This document shows, one piece after another, positions 44,904 through 53,943 of a stretch of 64,000 bases of DNA. Position numbers and translations under genes: made by a program. This stretch comes from Sporomusa ovata DSM 2662 (GTDB lineage Bacteria; Bacillota; Negativicutes; Sporomusales; Sporomusaceae). Below the pieces are notes generated by a model. That model did no database searches. It saw nothing but the letters and a program-made list of their open reading frames with translations, and had not been told where the DNA came from. Within the stretch, counting starts at the first letter, position 1, and the number at the start of each line of letters is the position of its first letter. The stretch spans positions 790,501 to 854,500 of the forward strand of contig NZ_ASXP01000001.1 of assembly GCF_000445445.1 (NCBI RefSeq), read 5' to 3'.

Positions 44904-46631
44904 ATGGAAATGGTTAATTTAACAATTGATGGACAGCAAGTAGCTGTGCCGAAAACATCGACTGTTTTGGAAGCTGCACTTTCGATTGGTATAAAAATTC
45001 CGACTCTATGCTATCATCCCGAGTTGCGTGTTGAAGGTGCTTGCCGGGTTTGCATGGTAGAAGTTGAAGGTGCTCGCAGCTTGGTTGCATCTTGCGTTTA
45101 TCCGGTAAATGAAGGAATGGTTGTTCATACTAATTCTGCTGCTGCACGTGAGGCACGTAAGTCCGTAGTAGAGCTGTTACTGGCCAATCACCCGACTGAT
45201 TGCTTATCCTGTCAGCGTAATCTAAACTGTGAATTGCAAAATATTGCCGCTGACGTTGGGGTTAGAGAAATTCGTTTTGATGGCGAAAAGAAAAGCTATC
45301 CGCTTGATAATCAAAATCCGTCATTGGTTCGTGACCAGAACAAATGTATTTTGTGTGGCCGCTGTATCCGTGCCTGCAGCGAGCGTCAGGGTGTACATGT
45401 ATATAGCTTTGCCAACAGAGGCTTTAATACCACTGTTGTACCAGCCTTTAGCTTAGGGTTGGATCAAGTGGCTTGTACCTTCTGTGGGCAATGTGCTATC
45501 GTATGTCCGACCGGCGCTATTGTCGAAAAAGACGATACCGAGGCCGTATGGGCAGCTCTCAGCGATCCCAAAAAACATGTGATTGTACAGACAGCACCTG
45601 CTGTTCGCGTAGCCTTAGGTGAAGCTCTTGATTTGCCTAATGGATCTATCGTTACCGGCAAAATGGTTGCTGCGCTAAAACGGCTGGGTTTTGATAAAGT
45701 ATTTGATACCAACTTCAGTGCTGACCTCACGATCTGGGAAGAAGGTTCAGAGCTTATTGACCGCTTGACTAATGGCGGCACATTACCGATGATTACTTCC
45801 TGCAGCCCAGGGTGGGTTAACTTCATTGAATTAAAATATCCGGATTTGTTAGACCATCTGTCAACTGCTAAATCGCCGCAACAAATGTTTGGTGCAATAG
45901 CTAAAACCTATTATGCTGAAAAAGCTGGTATTGATCCTAAAGATATTGTTTCCGTATCAATTATGCCATGCACGGCTAAGAAAGCGGAAGCCGCTCGTCC
46001 TGAAATGAATTCCAGCGGCTATCAGGATGTTGACTATGTTTTGACAACTCGTGAATTAGGCCGCATGGTTCGTGCAGCAGGCATTAACTTTGCTAAGCTG
46101 ACTGAGGCTGAATTTGATGCACCGCTTGGCATCGGCTCAGGTGCTGGCGTAATTTTTGGTGCTACTGGTGGTGTAACTGAAGCCGCTCTTCGGACAGTTG
46201 CCAAACTGGTATCAGGTAAAGAACTTGACAATATTGAATTTCAGGCTGTACGCGGTATGACCGGTATTAAAGAAGCCTCGGTTGAGTTAAAAGAAGGCTT
46301 AACTGCTAAGGTGGCTATCGCCCATACACTAGCTAATGCGCGGGTGATGCTTGATAAGATTCGCGCTGGTGAAGCTGATTACCACTTCATTGAAATCATG
46401 GCATGCCCTGGTGGCTGCTCTGGTGGCGGTGGACAGCCAATTATTACTTCAGCTGAAAAACGGCAAAAACGTTTGGACGCTATTTATGAATGTGATCGAT
46501 CGTCTGAGATTCGGAAGTCCCATGATAATCCGGCAATTAAGGAATTGTATGATACTTTCCTTGGGAAACCGCTGGGTGAGAAATCACATCATCTTCTCCA
46601 TACCCACTATCACAAGCAAGAAAAGTGCTAA
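44904..46631 (+). CDS. hydA: [FeFe] hydrogenase catalytic subunit (HydA)
   Basis: This 575-residue enzyme has an N-terminal [2Fe-2S] domain, a His/Cys-type cluster region, two [4Fe-4S] motifs (CILCGRCIRAC; CTFCGQCAIVC) and a complete H-domain: TSC300SPGW, MPC356TAK and EIMAC501PGGC505SGGGG. It oxidises or makes H2 in the cytoplasm as the catalytic arm of HydABC. ATG 44904 is preferred over 44841, whose extra N-terminus lacks homology; GAGAGGG lies upstream. Maturases HydEFG are not in the window. Confidence 0.95.
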   Translation: MEMVNLTIDGQQVAVPKTSTVLEAALSIGIKIPTLCYHPELRVEGACRVCMVEVEGARSLVASCVYPVNEGMVVHTNSAAAREARKSVVELLLANHPTDCLSCQRNLNCELQNIAADVGVREIRFDGEKKSYPLDNQNPSLVRDQNKCILCGRCIRACSERQGVHVYSFANRGFNTTVVPAFSLGLDQVACTFCGQCAIVCPTGAIVEKDDTEAVWAALSDPKKHVIVQTAPAVRVALGEALDLPNGSIVTGKMVAALKRLGFDKVFDTNFSADLTIWEEGSELIDRLTNGGTLPMITSCSPGWVNFIELKYPDLLDHLSTAKSPQQMFGAIAKTYYAEKAGIDPKDIVSVSIMPCTAKKAEAARPEMNSSGYQDVDYVLTTRELGRMVRAAGINFAKLTEAEFDAPLGIGSGAGVIFGATGGVTEAALRTVAKLVSGKELDNIEFQAVRGMTGIKEASVELKEGLTAKVAIAHTLANARVMLDKIRAGEADYHFIEIMACPGGCSGGGGQPIITSAEKRQKRLDAIYECDRSSEIRKSHDNPAIKELYDTFLGKPLGEKSHHLLHTHYHKQEKC

Positions 46632-46637
46632 GAATAG

Positions 46638-46666
46638 AAAGGGACTGTCTTTAAGGCAGTCCCTTT
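46638..46666 (+). terminator. Terminator of the hydrogenase operon
   Basis: Bases 46638-46649 pair with 46655-46666 (12 bp with one T-G) around TTTAA, ending in a T6 run. It starts seven bases after the hydA stop. Confidence 0.88.
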
Positions 46667-46848
46667 TTTGAGGTTTTTATTATAATTTTTAATAATATGT
46701 GAAAAGATATAACAAATAGGGTGCTTTTTGAAATATTTAAGAAGGAAATTTACCGCAGAGTGAGAATAAACTACTAATAATATATTGAATTTAAATTAAA
46801 ATAGAAGCTGCTTATGTGAGCGCGGACTACTGCTAGGGAGAGTTGTTA

Positions 46849-47493
46849 ATGAAGGAAAGTAAAGAAAATGCGGTAATTTCAAGAGCAACGGTTGATCGGT
46901 TGCCACTTTATTTTCGCACCCTTAAACTTAGTCAAGAAGAAGGGTTAGAAATCATATCGTCTGATGAATTGGGTCGGAAGATCGGGGTTACTCCTGAACA
47001 AATTCGTAAAGACTTATCAGCATTTGGTGAGTTTGGTAAGAAAGGCGTAGGCTATTATGTGCAGGAGCTTATGCGTAATATTGGTGAGATACTCGGGCTA
47101 AACCGCAATTGGAATCTTGCTATTGTGGGTGTTGGCCATATGGGTTGGGCTTTGGCGAATTATTCCAATTTTTCTTCGCAGGGGTTTCAGATACGGGCAA
47201 TTTTTGATATTGATGATGACAAAATTGGCCGCTATATTAATGAGGTAGAAATCTTTCATATTGATAATATGAAAGAAATTATCCAGAAGTGCGATATCCA
47301 AATTGGCATCATAACTGTACCTGTTTCCTATGCGCAAGATATGGCGAATCGTCTTGTTGAAGCCGGCGTTAAAGGTATTTGGAATTTTGCACCAATGAAA
47401 ATAAATGTTCCTGCTAATATTTATGTTGTCAGCGAGGACTTATCGATAGGGTTAAGCAGCATTTCTTACTACCTTTCACGACAAAACAGTTGA
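46849..47493 (+). CDS. rex: Redox-sensing transcriptional repressor Rex
   Basis: This 214-residue repressor has an N-terminal winged helix (ISRATVDRLPLYFR; GVTPEQIRKDLS) and a Rossmann NAD(H) domain with VGVGHMG near residue 91, the usual Rex layout. It releases DNA when NADH is high. ATG 46849 follows AGGGAGA at normal spacing. Lying directly after the hydrogenase operon, it is a good candidate regulator of hyd, stn, fdh or rnf genes; only one partial operator was noticed (32234). Confidence 0.93.
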   Translation: MKESKENAVISRATVDRLPLYFRTLKLSQEEGLEIISSDELGRKIGVTPEQIRKDLSAFGEFGKKGVGYYVQELMRNIGEILGLNRNWNLAIVGVGHMGWALANYSNFSSQGFQIRAIFDIDDDKIGRYINEVEIFHIDNMKEIIQKCDIQIGIITVPVSYAQDMANRLVEAGVKGIWNFAPMKINVPANIYVVSEDLSIGLSSISYYLSRQNS

Positions 47494-47922
47494 TTAACTT
47501 GTTACATTGGAAAAATAAGCCTGTGTTAACAAAAAAGCAGGAATTTATAGTTTAGTGTAGAATGTAGAATAATGTAAAACAATCATATAAAATTCATAGT
47601 ATACAGACAGGTGACAGGCATTTTGATCCTAAAAGCATAGCTTATACTACGCCATTATGGTCTGTTACGTGTTCCGTAATAGATGACTGGTAAGCGCACC
47701 TTGGCTTGTTTTGTTAATACAAAATGAACCCATAGGTGCTTTTTATTGTGCGTAGAATGCGTGCTAGAATATTTTTTGCCATTTTCCTACAATAATAATT
47801 CTGCATACTCGCTTCCTGGAAACAGGCAGTATGAAATAAAATGGGAAGAAGTTCTTTCTTAGAAATTTTTTCATTGTACTAATGCTAAGGAATACATACT
47901 TATAAGGGAGGAATTATATAAA
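47494..47922 (+). other. Non-coding stretch between rex and mutase genes
   Basis: No open frame here is convincing. It contains a copy of the GCAGGAATTTATAG motif at 47537-47550 and a structured part (47600-47745, separate entry). The AT-rich remainder should hold the mutase promoter. GGGAGGA at 47905-47911 is the ribosome site for the next gene. I looked for a cobalamin riboswitch and did not find its conserved core. Confidence 0.5.
47600..47745 (+). ncRNA. Candidate structured small RNA or leader
   Basis: TCTGTTACG at 47661-47669 pairs with CGTAATAGA at 47675-47683 (loop TGTTC). Downstream, AAGCGCACCT (47692-47701) can pair with AGGTGCTT (about 47734-47741, one bulged G), enclosing a perfect inner hairpin TTTTGT-TAAT-ACAAAA, and is followed by a T-run. 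That is a terminator-like 3' end. An ACAGAC near 47605 can pair with GTCTGT near 47660. The boundaries and class are unknown. Confidence 0.4.
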
Positions 47923-49578
47923 ATGTGCACAGCTAACACAGATAGCCTGGTTAAAAAAATGGCTGAGTACACCGGCAAGGTGGAAAAGGCACTGGCCAAA
48001 TTTCCAGAACGCAAAAATCTGCCTCAAAACAGAGTTTATACGCCACTTGATGTTCAGGATCTTGATTATGAAAAAGATCTTGCCTTTCCTGGTCAATACC
48101 CGTTTACCCGCGGCGTACAGCCTACTATGTATCGCGGGCGATTCTGGACTATGCGTATGTACGCCGGTTTTTCAACAGCAGAAGAATCTAACAAGCGCTA
48201 TCGATATCTCTTAGAGTCAGGTGGAACTGGTTTATCTTGTGCATTTGATCTGCCAACTCAAATTGGTTATGACTCTGACGATCCCATTTCAGAAGGTGAA
48301 GTTGGTAAAGTAGGCGTTGCTATTGACTCTCTGGCAGATATGGAGATCCTGTTTGATAGCATTGACCTTGGTAAAGTATCGACTTCAATGACTATTAATG
48401 CTCCGGCTTCGGTACTGCTTGCCATGTATATTGCAGTGGCTGAAAAGCAGGGTGTTAGTCCTGATAAACTCAAAGGTACTATTCAAAATGATATCCTTAA
48501 AGAATATGCTGCCCGGGGCACTTACATTTTTCCGCCTAAGCCTTCGATGCGGCTTATTACTAACATCTTCGAATATTGTTCTCAAAATGTTCCGAATTGG
48601 AACACTATTTCCATTTCTGGTTACCACATCCGTGAAGCGGGTTCCACAGCTTCGCAGGAAATTGCCTTCACCATTGCTGATGGTATTGCTTATGTTGACG
48701 CAGCTATTGAAGCCGGCTTAAATGTTGATGATTTCGCTGGACGACTATCCTTCTTTTGGAATGCTCATAATAATGTATTAGAAGAAGTGGCCAAGTTTCG
48801 TGCCTCGCGCCGGGTATGGGCTAAAGTAATGAAAGAGCGGTTTGGTGCTACTAATCCCAAGTCCTGGATGCTTCGCGTGCATACCCAGACTGCCGGCTCT
48901 ATGCTTACTGCGCAGCAGTCTGACAACAATATTGTTCGTGTGGCATTGCAAACAGCAGCAGCTGTACTTGGCGGTACTCAATCGCTGCATACTAACTCCA
49001 GGGATGAAGCACTGGCTTTGCCTACCGAAGATTCAGTACGTATCGCGCTCCGTACTCAGCAAATCGTGGCTTACGAAAGTGGTCTGGCTGACGTAGTTGA
49101 TCCATTGGCAGGTTCTTACTATATCGAGGCGCTTACCAATCAAATAGAAAAAGAAACCTGGGACTACATAGAAAAGATTGATGGTATGGGTGGCGCCGTC
49201 GTAGCCATTGAAAAAGGCTATATTCAACGTGAAATTCAAGAAAGCGCTTATAAATGGCAAATGGAAGTGGAAACCAAGCAAAGAATTATCGTTGGTGTTA
49301 ATCAGTTTCAAGTGGAAGAAGAGCCGGTTACAGGCCTCTTGCGGGTTGACGCTTCTGTTGGTGAACTACAGAAGAAGAAACTGGCAGAGCTGCGCGCTCA
49401 CCGTGACAATCGGACGGTTCAAGCTACTTTGGTTCGACTGGAAGCTGCTTGTAAAGATGAAAACACAAATCTTATGCCGCTGATTCTTGATGCCGTTAAG
49501 GCCTATGCAACTCTTGGAGAAATCTGTGGCATAATGCGAAAAGTATTCGGCGAATACGAAGCGCATATAAGCCTATAG
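47923..49578 (+). CDS. Methylmalonyl-CoA mutase, large (substrate-binding) subunit
   Basis: This 551-residue TIM-barrel subunit belongs to the acyl-CoA mutase family and lacks the B12 domain, which is encoded by the next gene. It has PTMYRGRFWT near residue 68, YAGFSTAEES, and PKPSMRLI near residue 208. The Tyr and Arg that recognise the methylmalonyl carboxylate in known mutases appear to be kept, which favours succinyl-CoA/methylmalonyl-CoA over isobutyryl-CoA. GGGAGGA precedes ATG 47923. The neighbouring epimerase and carboxyltransferase support the call. Confidence 0.88.
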   Translation: MCTANTDSLVKKMAEYTGKVEKALAKFPERKNLPQNRVYTPLDVQDLDYEKDLAFPGQYPFTRGVQPTMYRGRFWTMRMYAGFSTAEESNKRYRYLLESGGTGLSCAFDLPTQIGYDSDDPISEGEVGKVGVAIDSLADMEILFDSIDLGKVSTSMTINAPASVLLAMYIAVAEKQGVSPDKLKGTIQNDILKEYAARGTYIFPPKPSMRLITNIFEYCSQNVPNWNTISISGYHIREAGSTASQEIAFTIADGIAYVDAAIEAGLNVDDFAGRLSFFWNAHNNVLEEVAKFRASRRVWAKVMKERFGATNPKSWMLRVHTQTAGSMLTAQQSDNNIVRVALQTAAAVLGGTQSLHTNSRDEALALPTEDSVRIALRTQQIVAYESGLADVVDPLAGSYYIEALTNQIEKETWDYIEKIDGMGGAVVAIEKGYIQREIQESAYKWQMEVETKQRIIVGVNQFQVEEEPVTGLLRVDASVGELQKKKLAELRAHRDNRTVQATLVRLEAACKDENTNLMPLILDAVKAYATLGEICGIMRKVFGEYEAHISL

Positions 49579-49598
49579 CTAAAGTGGAGGGAACAATG

Positions 49599-49991
49599 AT
49601 GGAAAAACGTATTAGAGTATTGGTTGCAAAGCCTGGCCTGGACGGTCATGATCGTGGCGCCAAAGTCGTAGCACGCGCTCTCCGCGATGCTGGCTTTGAG
49701 GTAATTTATACTGGACTTAGGCAAACACCGGAGCAAATTGCAGAAGCGGCATTGCAAGAAGATGTAAATGTAATAGCCTTAAGCCTATTATCTGGTGCAC
49801 ATAACCACCTTTTCCCACGCATTGTTCAACTATGCAGGCAAAAGGATATGAGTGATGTACTTATTGTTGGTGGTGGCGTTATTCCTGATGCCGATATTCC
49901 TGGTCTTAAAGCAACTGGCATAGCTGAAGTATTTACGCCTGGCACTACGACTGGTACTATTATTGAGTTCATCAAGGCTAATGTAAAATAG
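49599..49991 (+). CDS. Methylmalonyl-CoA mutase, cobalamin-binding subunit
   Basis: This protein of about 130 residues is a B12-binding domain. It has the DGHDRG motif (His17 as lower cobalt ligand), a SLLSGAH segment near residue 67 and GGGVIPDAD near residue 92. GGAGGG at 49586-49591 favours ATG 49599, though 49596 is also possible. It starts about 20 bases after the large subunit, giving the two-gene form of the mutase. Confidence 0.9.
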   Translation: MEKRIRVLVAKPGLDGHDRGAKVVARALRDAGFEVIYTGLRQTPEQIAEAALQEDVNVIALSLLSGAHNHLFPRIVQLCRQKDMSDVLIVGGGVIPDADIPGLKATGIAEVFTPGTTTGTIIEFIKANVK

Positions 49992-50027
49992 TAGCAGTTT
50001 ATTATGCTAGCTGGCAGGTGAAAAAAG

Positions 50028-50966
50028 ATGAATGTTGTTGAACAAGTACTAGCCGGGTCTAAACGGGCCTTGGCCCGCGCTATCACTGCTGTAGAAAATG
50101 ATTACGATGAAGCGGCTGAAATTATGCAGCAGCTCTATCCTCACACTGGAAGAGCTCATGTTATTGGTATTACCGGTCCACCAGGCGCTGGTAAAAGTAC
50201 GCTTACTGATAAGTTGGCCAGGGAGTACCGTTTTCAAGGCAAGACTGTGGGGATAATTGCTGTAGATCCAACTAGTCCTTTTTCCGGCGGTGCAATTTTA
50301 GGAGATCGCATTCGCATGAATGAACTTACCTTAGATGATGGGGTGTTCATTCGGAGTATGGGAACAAGAGGCAGTCTGGGTGGTTTGTCACGCAAGACTG
50401 CGGAGGCAGTCAAAATCATGGATGCATTTGGAAAAAATATTATATTTATCGAAACAGTAGGTGTTGGCCAGTCTGAAGTTGATATTATCAAGGCTGCGGA
50501 TACTACGATTGTTGTACTACTACCTGGTCTTGGCGATGATATCCAGGCCATTAAGGCGGGTATTTTGGAAATTGCAGATATATTTGCAATCAATAAAGCA
50601 GACCGGGATGGCGTTGAGCGGCTAAATACTGAAATTGAAATGATGCTTGAATTGAATCAAACCAAAGTTGATTGGCGGCCACCAGTCAAACGAACTGTCG
50701 CCAGTAGGGGAGAAGGGCTAACTGAATTGCTCAATGCTTTAGAAGAACATAGCAGTTATTTGCACAACTCTGGTCAACTATCTATTCAGCGCACCAAGCG
50801 AACCCGAAATGAGCTGCTGGCATTACTTGATGAAAAAATTGGCCGGTATGTTCTTAAGAATGTTACAGCCAGTGGGAACTTTGATTCTGTGGTAGCGGCT
50901 GTTGAAAGACGGGAAAGAGATCCATACAGCGTTGTTGCTGAATTATTACGGCAAGTGCTGCGTTAA
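50028..50966 (+). CDS. meaB: Mutase-associated GTPase chaperone (MeaB)
   Basis: This 312-residue G3E GTPase protects and reloads the mutase with adenosylcobalamin. Walker A GPPGAGKST lies near residue 47, the VDPTSPFSGG loop near residue 77, ETVGVGQSEVD near residue 140 and the NKAD base-recognition motif near residue 188. It follows the B12 subunit by 36 bases. The order mutase-B12 subunit-MeaB-epimerase is typical of methylmalonyl-CoA pathways. Confidence 0.93.
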   Translation: MNVVEQVLAGSKRALARAITAVENDYDEAAEIMQQLYPHTGRAHVIGITGPPGAGKSTLTDKLAREYRFQGKTVGIIAVDPTSPFSGGAILGDRIRMNELTLDDGVFIRSMGTRGSLGGLSRKTAEAVKIMDAFGKNIIFIETVGVGQSEVDIIKAADTTIVVLLPGLGDDIQAIKAGILEIADIFAINKADRDGVERLNTEIEMMLELNQTKVDWRPPVKRTVASRGEGLTELLNALEEHSSYLHNSGQLSIQRTKRTRNELLALLDEKIGRYVLKNVTASGNFDSVVAAVERRERDPYSVVAELLRQVLR

Positions 50967-51071
50967 TGAAATTTAAAAAAATAATAGGAATTTATAGTAC
51001 CTGATATTAAAATATGGTATTATATAAAAAGATTGGATTAGTCAGTCAAATTGTAGCAAGGAGGCAGGAAT

Positions 51072-51515
51072 ATGTGCCAAGATTGTAATTGCGGTGTTAA
51101 TGCCCGCAAATTCCAAGTGCTTAGAGTTGACCATATCGGGATTGCGGTAAAAGATATGGAGCAAGCCAGGAAGTTTTACACTGATGTGCTTGGTATGGCG
51201 GCGATGGGCGAAGAAGTTATTGAACAGCAAAAAGTAAAAGTTTGCTTTATTCCCTGTGGCGACAGCGAAGTTGAGCTGCTTGAATCAACTTCTCCTGATG
51301 GGCCTGTTGCCAAATTCATTGAAAAGAATGGCGAGGGTATCCAACATCTTGCACTTCGTGTGGACAACCTTGCGGCTGCACTCACTGATCTTAAAGAACA
51401 AGGCGTTCGACTAATTGATGAAACACCGCGTTATGGTGCTGGCGGTGCCAGCATTGCTTTCGTTCACCCGAAGGCTACTGGCGGAATTCTGTTAGAATTG
51501 TCTGAACGAAAATAG
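51072..51515 (+). CDS. mce: Methylmalonyl-CoA epimerase
   Basis: This 147-residue vicinal-oxygen-chelate protein interconverts (2R)- and (2S)-methylmalonyl-CoA. Metal ligands are in VDHIGIAV near residue 20, IQHLALRV near residue 92 and ILLELSE at the C-terminus. The N-terminus carries an extra Cys cluster (CQDCNCG, residues 2-8) not needed for the fold. AAGGAGG precedes ATG 51072. The neighbours confirm the pathway. Confidence 0.92.
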   Translation: MCQDCNCGVNARKFQVLRVDHIGIAVKDMEQARKFYTDVLGMAAMGEEVIEQQKVKVCFIPCGDSEVELLESTSPDGPVAKFIEKNGEGIQHLALRVDNLAAALTDLKEQGVRLIDETPRYGAGGASIAFVHPKATGGILLELSERK

Positions 51516-51542
51516 TTTCTAAGTAATGGAGGTGTTTTTCAA

Positions 51543-53072
51543 ATGGCTACAATTCAGGAAAAAATTGATGATCTGAAAAAACGCCAGGAAAAGGTTAAAT
51601 TAGGCGGCGGCCAAAAGCGTATTGATAAGCAACATGCCGGTGGCAAGCTAACGGCCCGGGAACGTGTTGAAAAACTTTTGGATGCTGGTACCTTTGTTGA
51701 ACTGGATCAATTTGTCTGTCATCGTTGCACCAACTTTGGTATGGAAAATGTTGAATCTCCCGGCGAAGGCGTAGTAACAGGTTATGGTACGATTGATGGT
51801 CGCCTGGTATATGTATACGCCCAGGACTTTACTGTCATTGGTGGATCATTAGGCGAAATGCATGCCAACAAAATTGTAAAAGTACAAAAACTGGCTCTTA
51901 AAATGGGAGCTCCTTTAATTGGTATCAACGATTCAGGTGGTGCACGGATTCAAGAAGCCATAGATGCTTTATCCGGATATGGAAAAATATTTTATCAAAA
52001 TACGGCAGCTTCAGGTGTTATTCCCCAAATTTCCGTTATTATGGGACCATGCGCCGGCGGTGCAGTATATTCACCGGCGATTACCGACTTTATCTACATG
52101 GTGAAGAACACCAGTCAAATGTTTATTACCGGCCCACAGGTTATTAAGTCAGTTACTGCGGAAGAAGTAACTGCAGAACAATTAGGCGGTGCTCTGACCC
52201 ATAACGCGACCTCTGGTGTGGCTCATTTTGCAACTGAAAATGACGATGATTGTATGCAGCAGGTTCGTTATCTTTTAAGCTTTTTACCAAGTAATAATTT
52301 GGACGATGCGCCGATTGTTGATACTGGTGATGATGCTAACCGGATGGATGAGGGACTGAATACTCTTTTACCAGATAATCCTAATCAACCATACAATATG
52401 AAAGATATCATTAAATCAATTGTGGACAATGGCGAATTCTATGAAGGGCATGCTCATTACGCGAATAATATCATTACTTGCTTTGCCCGTTTTGATGGAC
52501 AGCCTGTAGGTATTATTGCCAACCAGCCTAATGTTATGGCCGGCTGCCTTGATATTAATGCTTCTGATAAAGCTGCCCGGTTTATTCGTTTTTGTGATGC
52601 TTTTAACCTGCCGGTAGTAAACCTTGTTGACGTTCCGGGTTTCCTGCCAGGCACTGACCAGGAGTATGGCGGCATAATTCGCCATGGCGCTAAAATGCTG
52701 TATGCCTATTGTGAAGCAACTGTTCCCAAGGTTACAGTCATTACCCGCAAAGCATATGGGGGTGCCTATCTGGCTATGTGCTCCCAGGACCTGGGTGCTG
52801 ATCAGGTATTGGCGTGGCCGAGCGCTGAAATTGCCGTTATGGGACCGGCTGGCGCTGCCAACATCATCTTCCGCAATGATGCTGACGCAGCAGAAAAAAC
52901 AGCAAAATATGTGGAAGATTTTGCAACCCCATATAAAGCGGCGGAAAGAGGCTTCGTCGATCAAGTTATCGAGCCAAAGGAAACCCGACCGCGGGTTATT
53001 ACCGCACTCAACATGCTGGTTAGTAAGCGCGAACAACGGCCGGCCAAAAAGCATGGTAACATTCCGCTATAA
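51543..53072 (+). CDS. mmdA: Methylmalonyl-CoA decarboxylase alpha/carboxyltransferase (MmdA)
   Basis: This 509-residue carboxyltransferase moves CO2 between methylmalonyl-CoA and biotin. It has the two crotonase-like halves with the oxyanion segments GGARIQEA near residue 138 and GPCAGGA near residue 169 in the first half, and DVPGFLPG near residue 364 and KAYGGAY near residue 404 in the second. ATG 51543 follows GGAGGTG. The partner subunits follow, but the membrane beta subunit is truncated, so it may act as a transcarboxylase or use a beta subunit encoded elsewhere. Confidence 0.92.
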   Translation: MATIQEKIDDLKKRQEKVKLGGGQKRIDKQHAGGKLTARERVEKLLDAGTFVELDQFVCHRCTNFGMENVESPGEGVVTGYGTIDGRLVYVYAQDFTVIGGSLGEMHANKIVKVQKLALKMGAPLIGINDSGGARIQEAIDALSGYGKIFYQNTAASGVIPQISVIMGPCAGGAVYSPAITDFIYMVKNTSQMFITGPQVIKSVTAEEVTAEQLGGALTHNATSGVAHFATENDDDCMQQVRYLLSFLPSNNLDDAPIVDTGDDANRMDEGLNTLLPDNPNQPYNMKDIIKSIVDNGEFYEGHAHYANNIITCFARFDGQPVGIIANQPNVMAGCLDINASDKAARFIRFCDAFNLPVVNLVDVPGFLPGTDQEYGGIIRHGAKMLYAYCEATVPKVTVITRKAYGGAYLAMCSQDLGADQVLAWPSAEIAVMGPAGAANIIFRNDADAAEKTAKYVEDFATPYKAAERGFVDQVIEPKETRPRVITALNMLVSKREQRPAKKHGNIPL

Positions 53073-53115
53073 TGCTCGTTGAACTTTCATACTGGAAAGA
53101 AAGGGGATAATTAAC

Positions 53116-53388
53116 GTGGGTTTTTTAGATTCCTTACTGGGAAAGTCTGAACCGCCTAAGGCTAAGCAAAAAAAGCAAAGACCAGATGCAGCAGTAACCG
53201 AAATGGCGGCTGCCGTTTCGATGACGGTAGCGGCAGAGAATATTAGCCCGGAAGTTGTTGCTGTTATTACTGCCAGTATCTATGCGATGATGGGGACGGG
53301 TAACCTAGCCGTTAGGATTACCCGTACCAGTAACCAGTGGGGAAATGTGGGACGACAAAAGATTATGGACAGCCGTCAGTTTGCCTAA
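53116..53388 (+). CDS. Small decarboxylase subunit (OadG/MmdD-MmdE-like) without membrane helix
   Basis: This 90-residue protein resembles the soluble C-terminal part of the gamma/delta or epsilon subunit of biotin-dependent decarboxylases, with EVVAVITASIYAMMG near residue 55. A Lys-rich N-terminus (residues 10-22) replaces the usual N-terminal transmembrane helix. GTG 53116 is the probable start. Its place between mmdA and the biotin carrier fits a scaffold role. It may be epsilon-like or a shortened delta. Confidence 0.6.
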   Translation: MGFLDSLLGKSEPPKAKQKKQRPDAAVTEMAAAVSMTVAAENISPEVVAVITASIYAMMGTGNLAVRITRTSNQWGNVGRQKIMDSRQFA

Positions 53389-53427
53389 GTAAAATACGAA
53401 CACCATCAATGAATGGAGGGTCCGCTA

Positions 53428-53823
53428 GTGAAAAAATTTAATGTGACAGTTAATGGTAATACCTATGAGGTAGAGGTAGAAGAAGTAAGTGGCGCTATTG
53501 CCGCTCAACCCCGGCCGGTGACTCCGGTTGCAGCGGCACCTGCCGCAGTTGCGGTTCCAAAAGCCGCTGCCGCTGCCGCTGCTCCTGCTCCTGTTCAAGT
53601 GTCTGCCGGTGATACCCCGATAAATGCCCCAATGCCGGGAAAAGTGACTAAAATAGTTGCTGCTGTTGGTCAAAAGGTCAAAAAAGGTGATGTTATCCTT
53701 ATTCTTGAAGCGATGAAAATGCAAAATGAAATTGGTGCTCCTGCTGATGGTACGATTAAGTCTATCAATGTAAGCGCCGGTCAAAGTGTTAAGCCTGGTG
53801 AGGTTATGGCTGTTATTGGTTAA
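53428..53823 (+). CDS. Biotin carboxyl carrier subunit (MmdC-like)
   Basis: This 131-residue protein has an N-terminal beta segment, an Ala/Pro-rich flexible linker (about residues 29-60) and a C-terminal biotinyl domain with EAMKM, Lys97 being the biotinylation site. GTG 53428 is chosen because GGAGGG at 53415-53420 fits it. It swings the carboxyl group between MmdA and a decarboxylase or acceptor. Length and linker are normal for the family. Confidence 0.9.
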   Translation: MKKFNVTVNGNTYEVEVEEVSGAIAAQPRPVTPVAAAPAAVAVPKAAAAAAAPAPVQVSAGDTPINAPMPGKVTKIVAAVGQKVKKGDVILILEAMKMQNEIGAPADGTIKSINVSAGQSVKPGEVMAVIG

Positions 53824-53943
53824 TGCTGGCCAAGCTGGAATTAGTGCGGCTAAGCTGGCGTCGCATTAATTCCAGATAGTAATCTTAGGATAGAGCAAGA
53901 TGATTATTCCTAATATATATAGGTTAGGAGGTATAAAACACAC

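Noticed and set aside
47494..47922. Cobalamin riboswitch ahead of the B12-dependent mutase
   Set aside because: The GCCACTG box and other conserved core elements are not present in the gap.
52416..53054. 212-codon open frame on the - strand inside mmdA
   Set aside because: Antisense shadow of a strongly conserved carboxyltransferase; no coding signals of its own.
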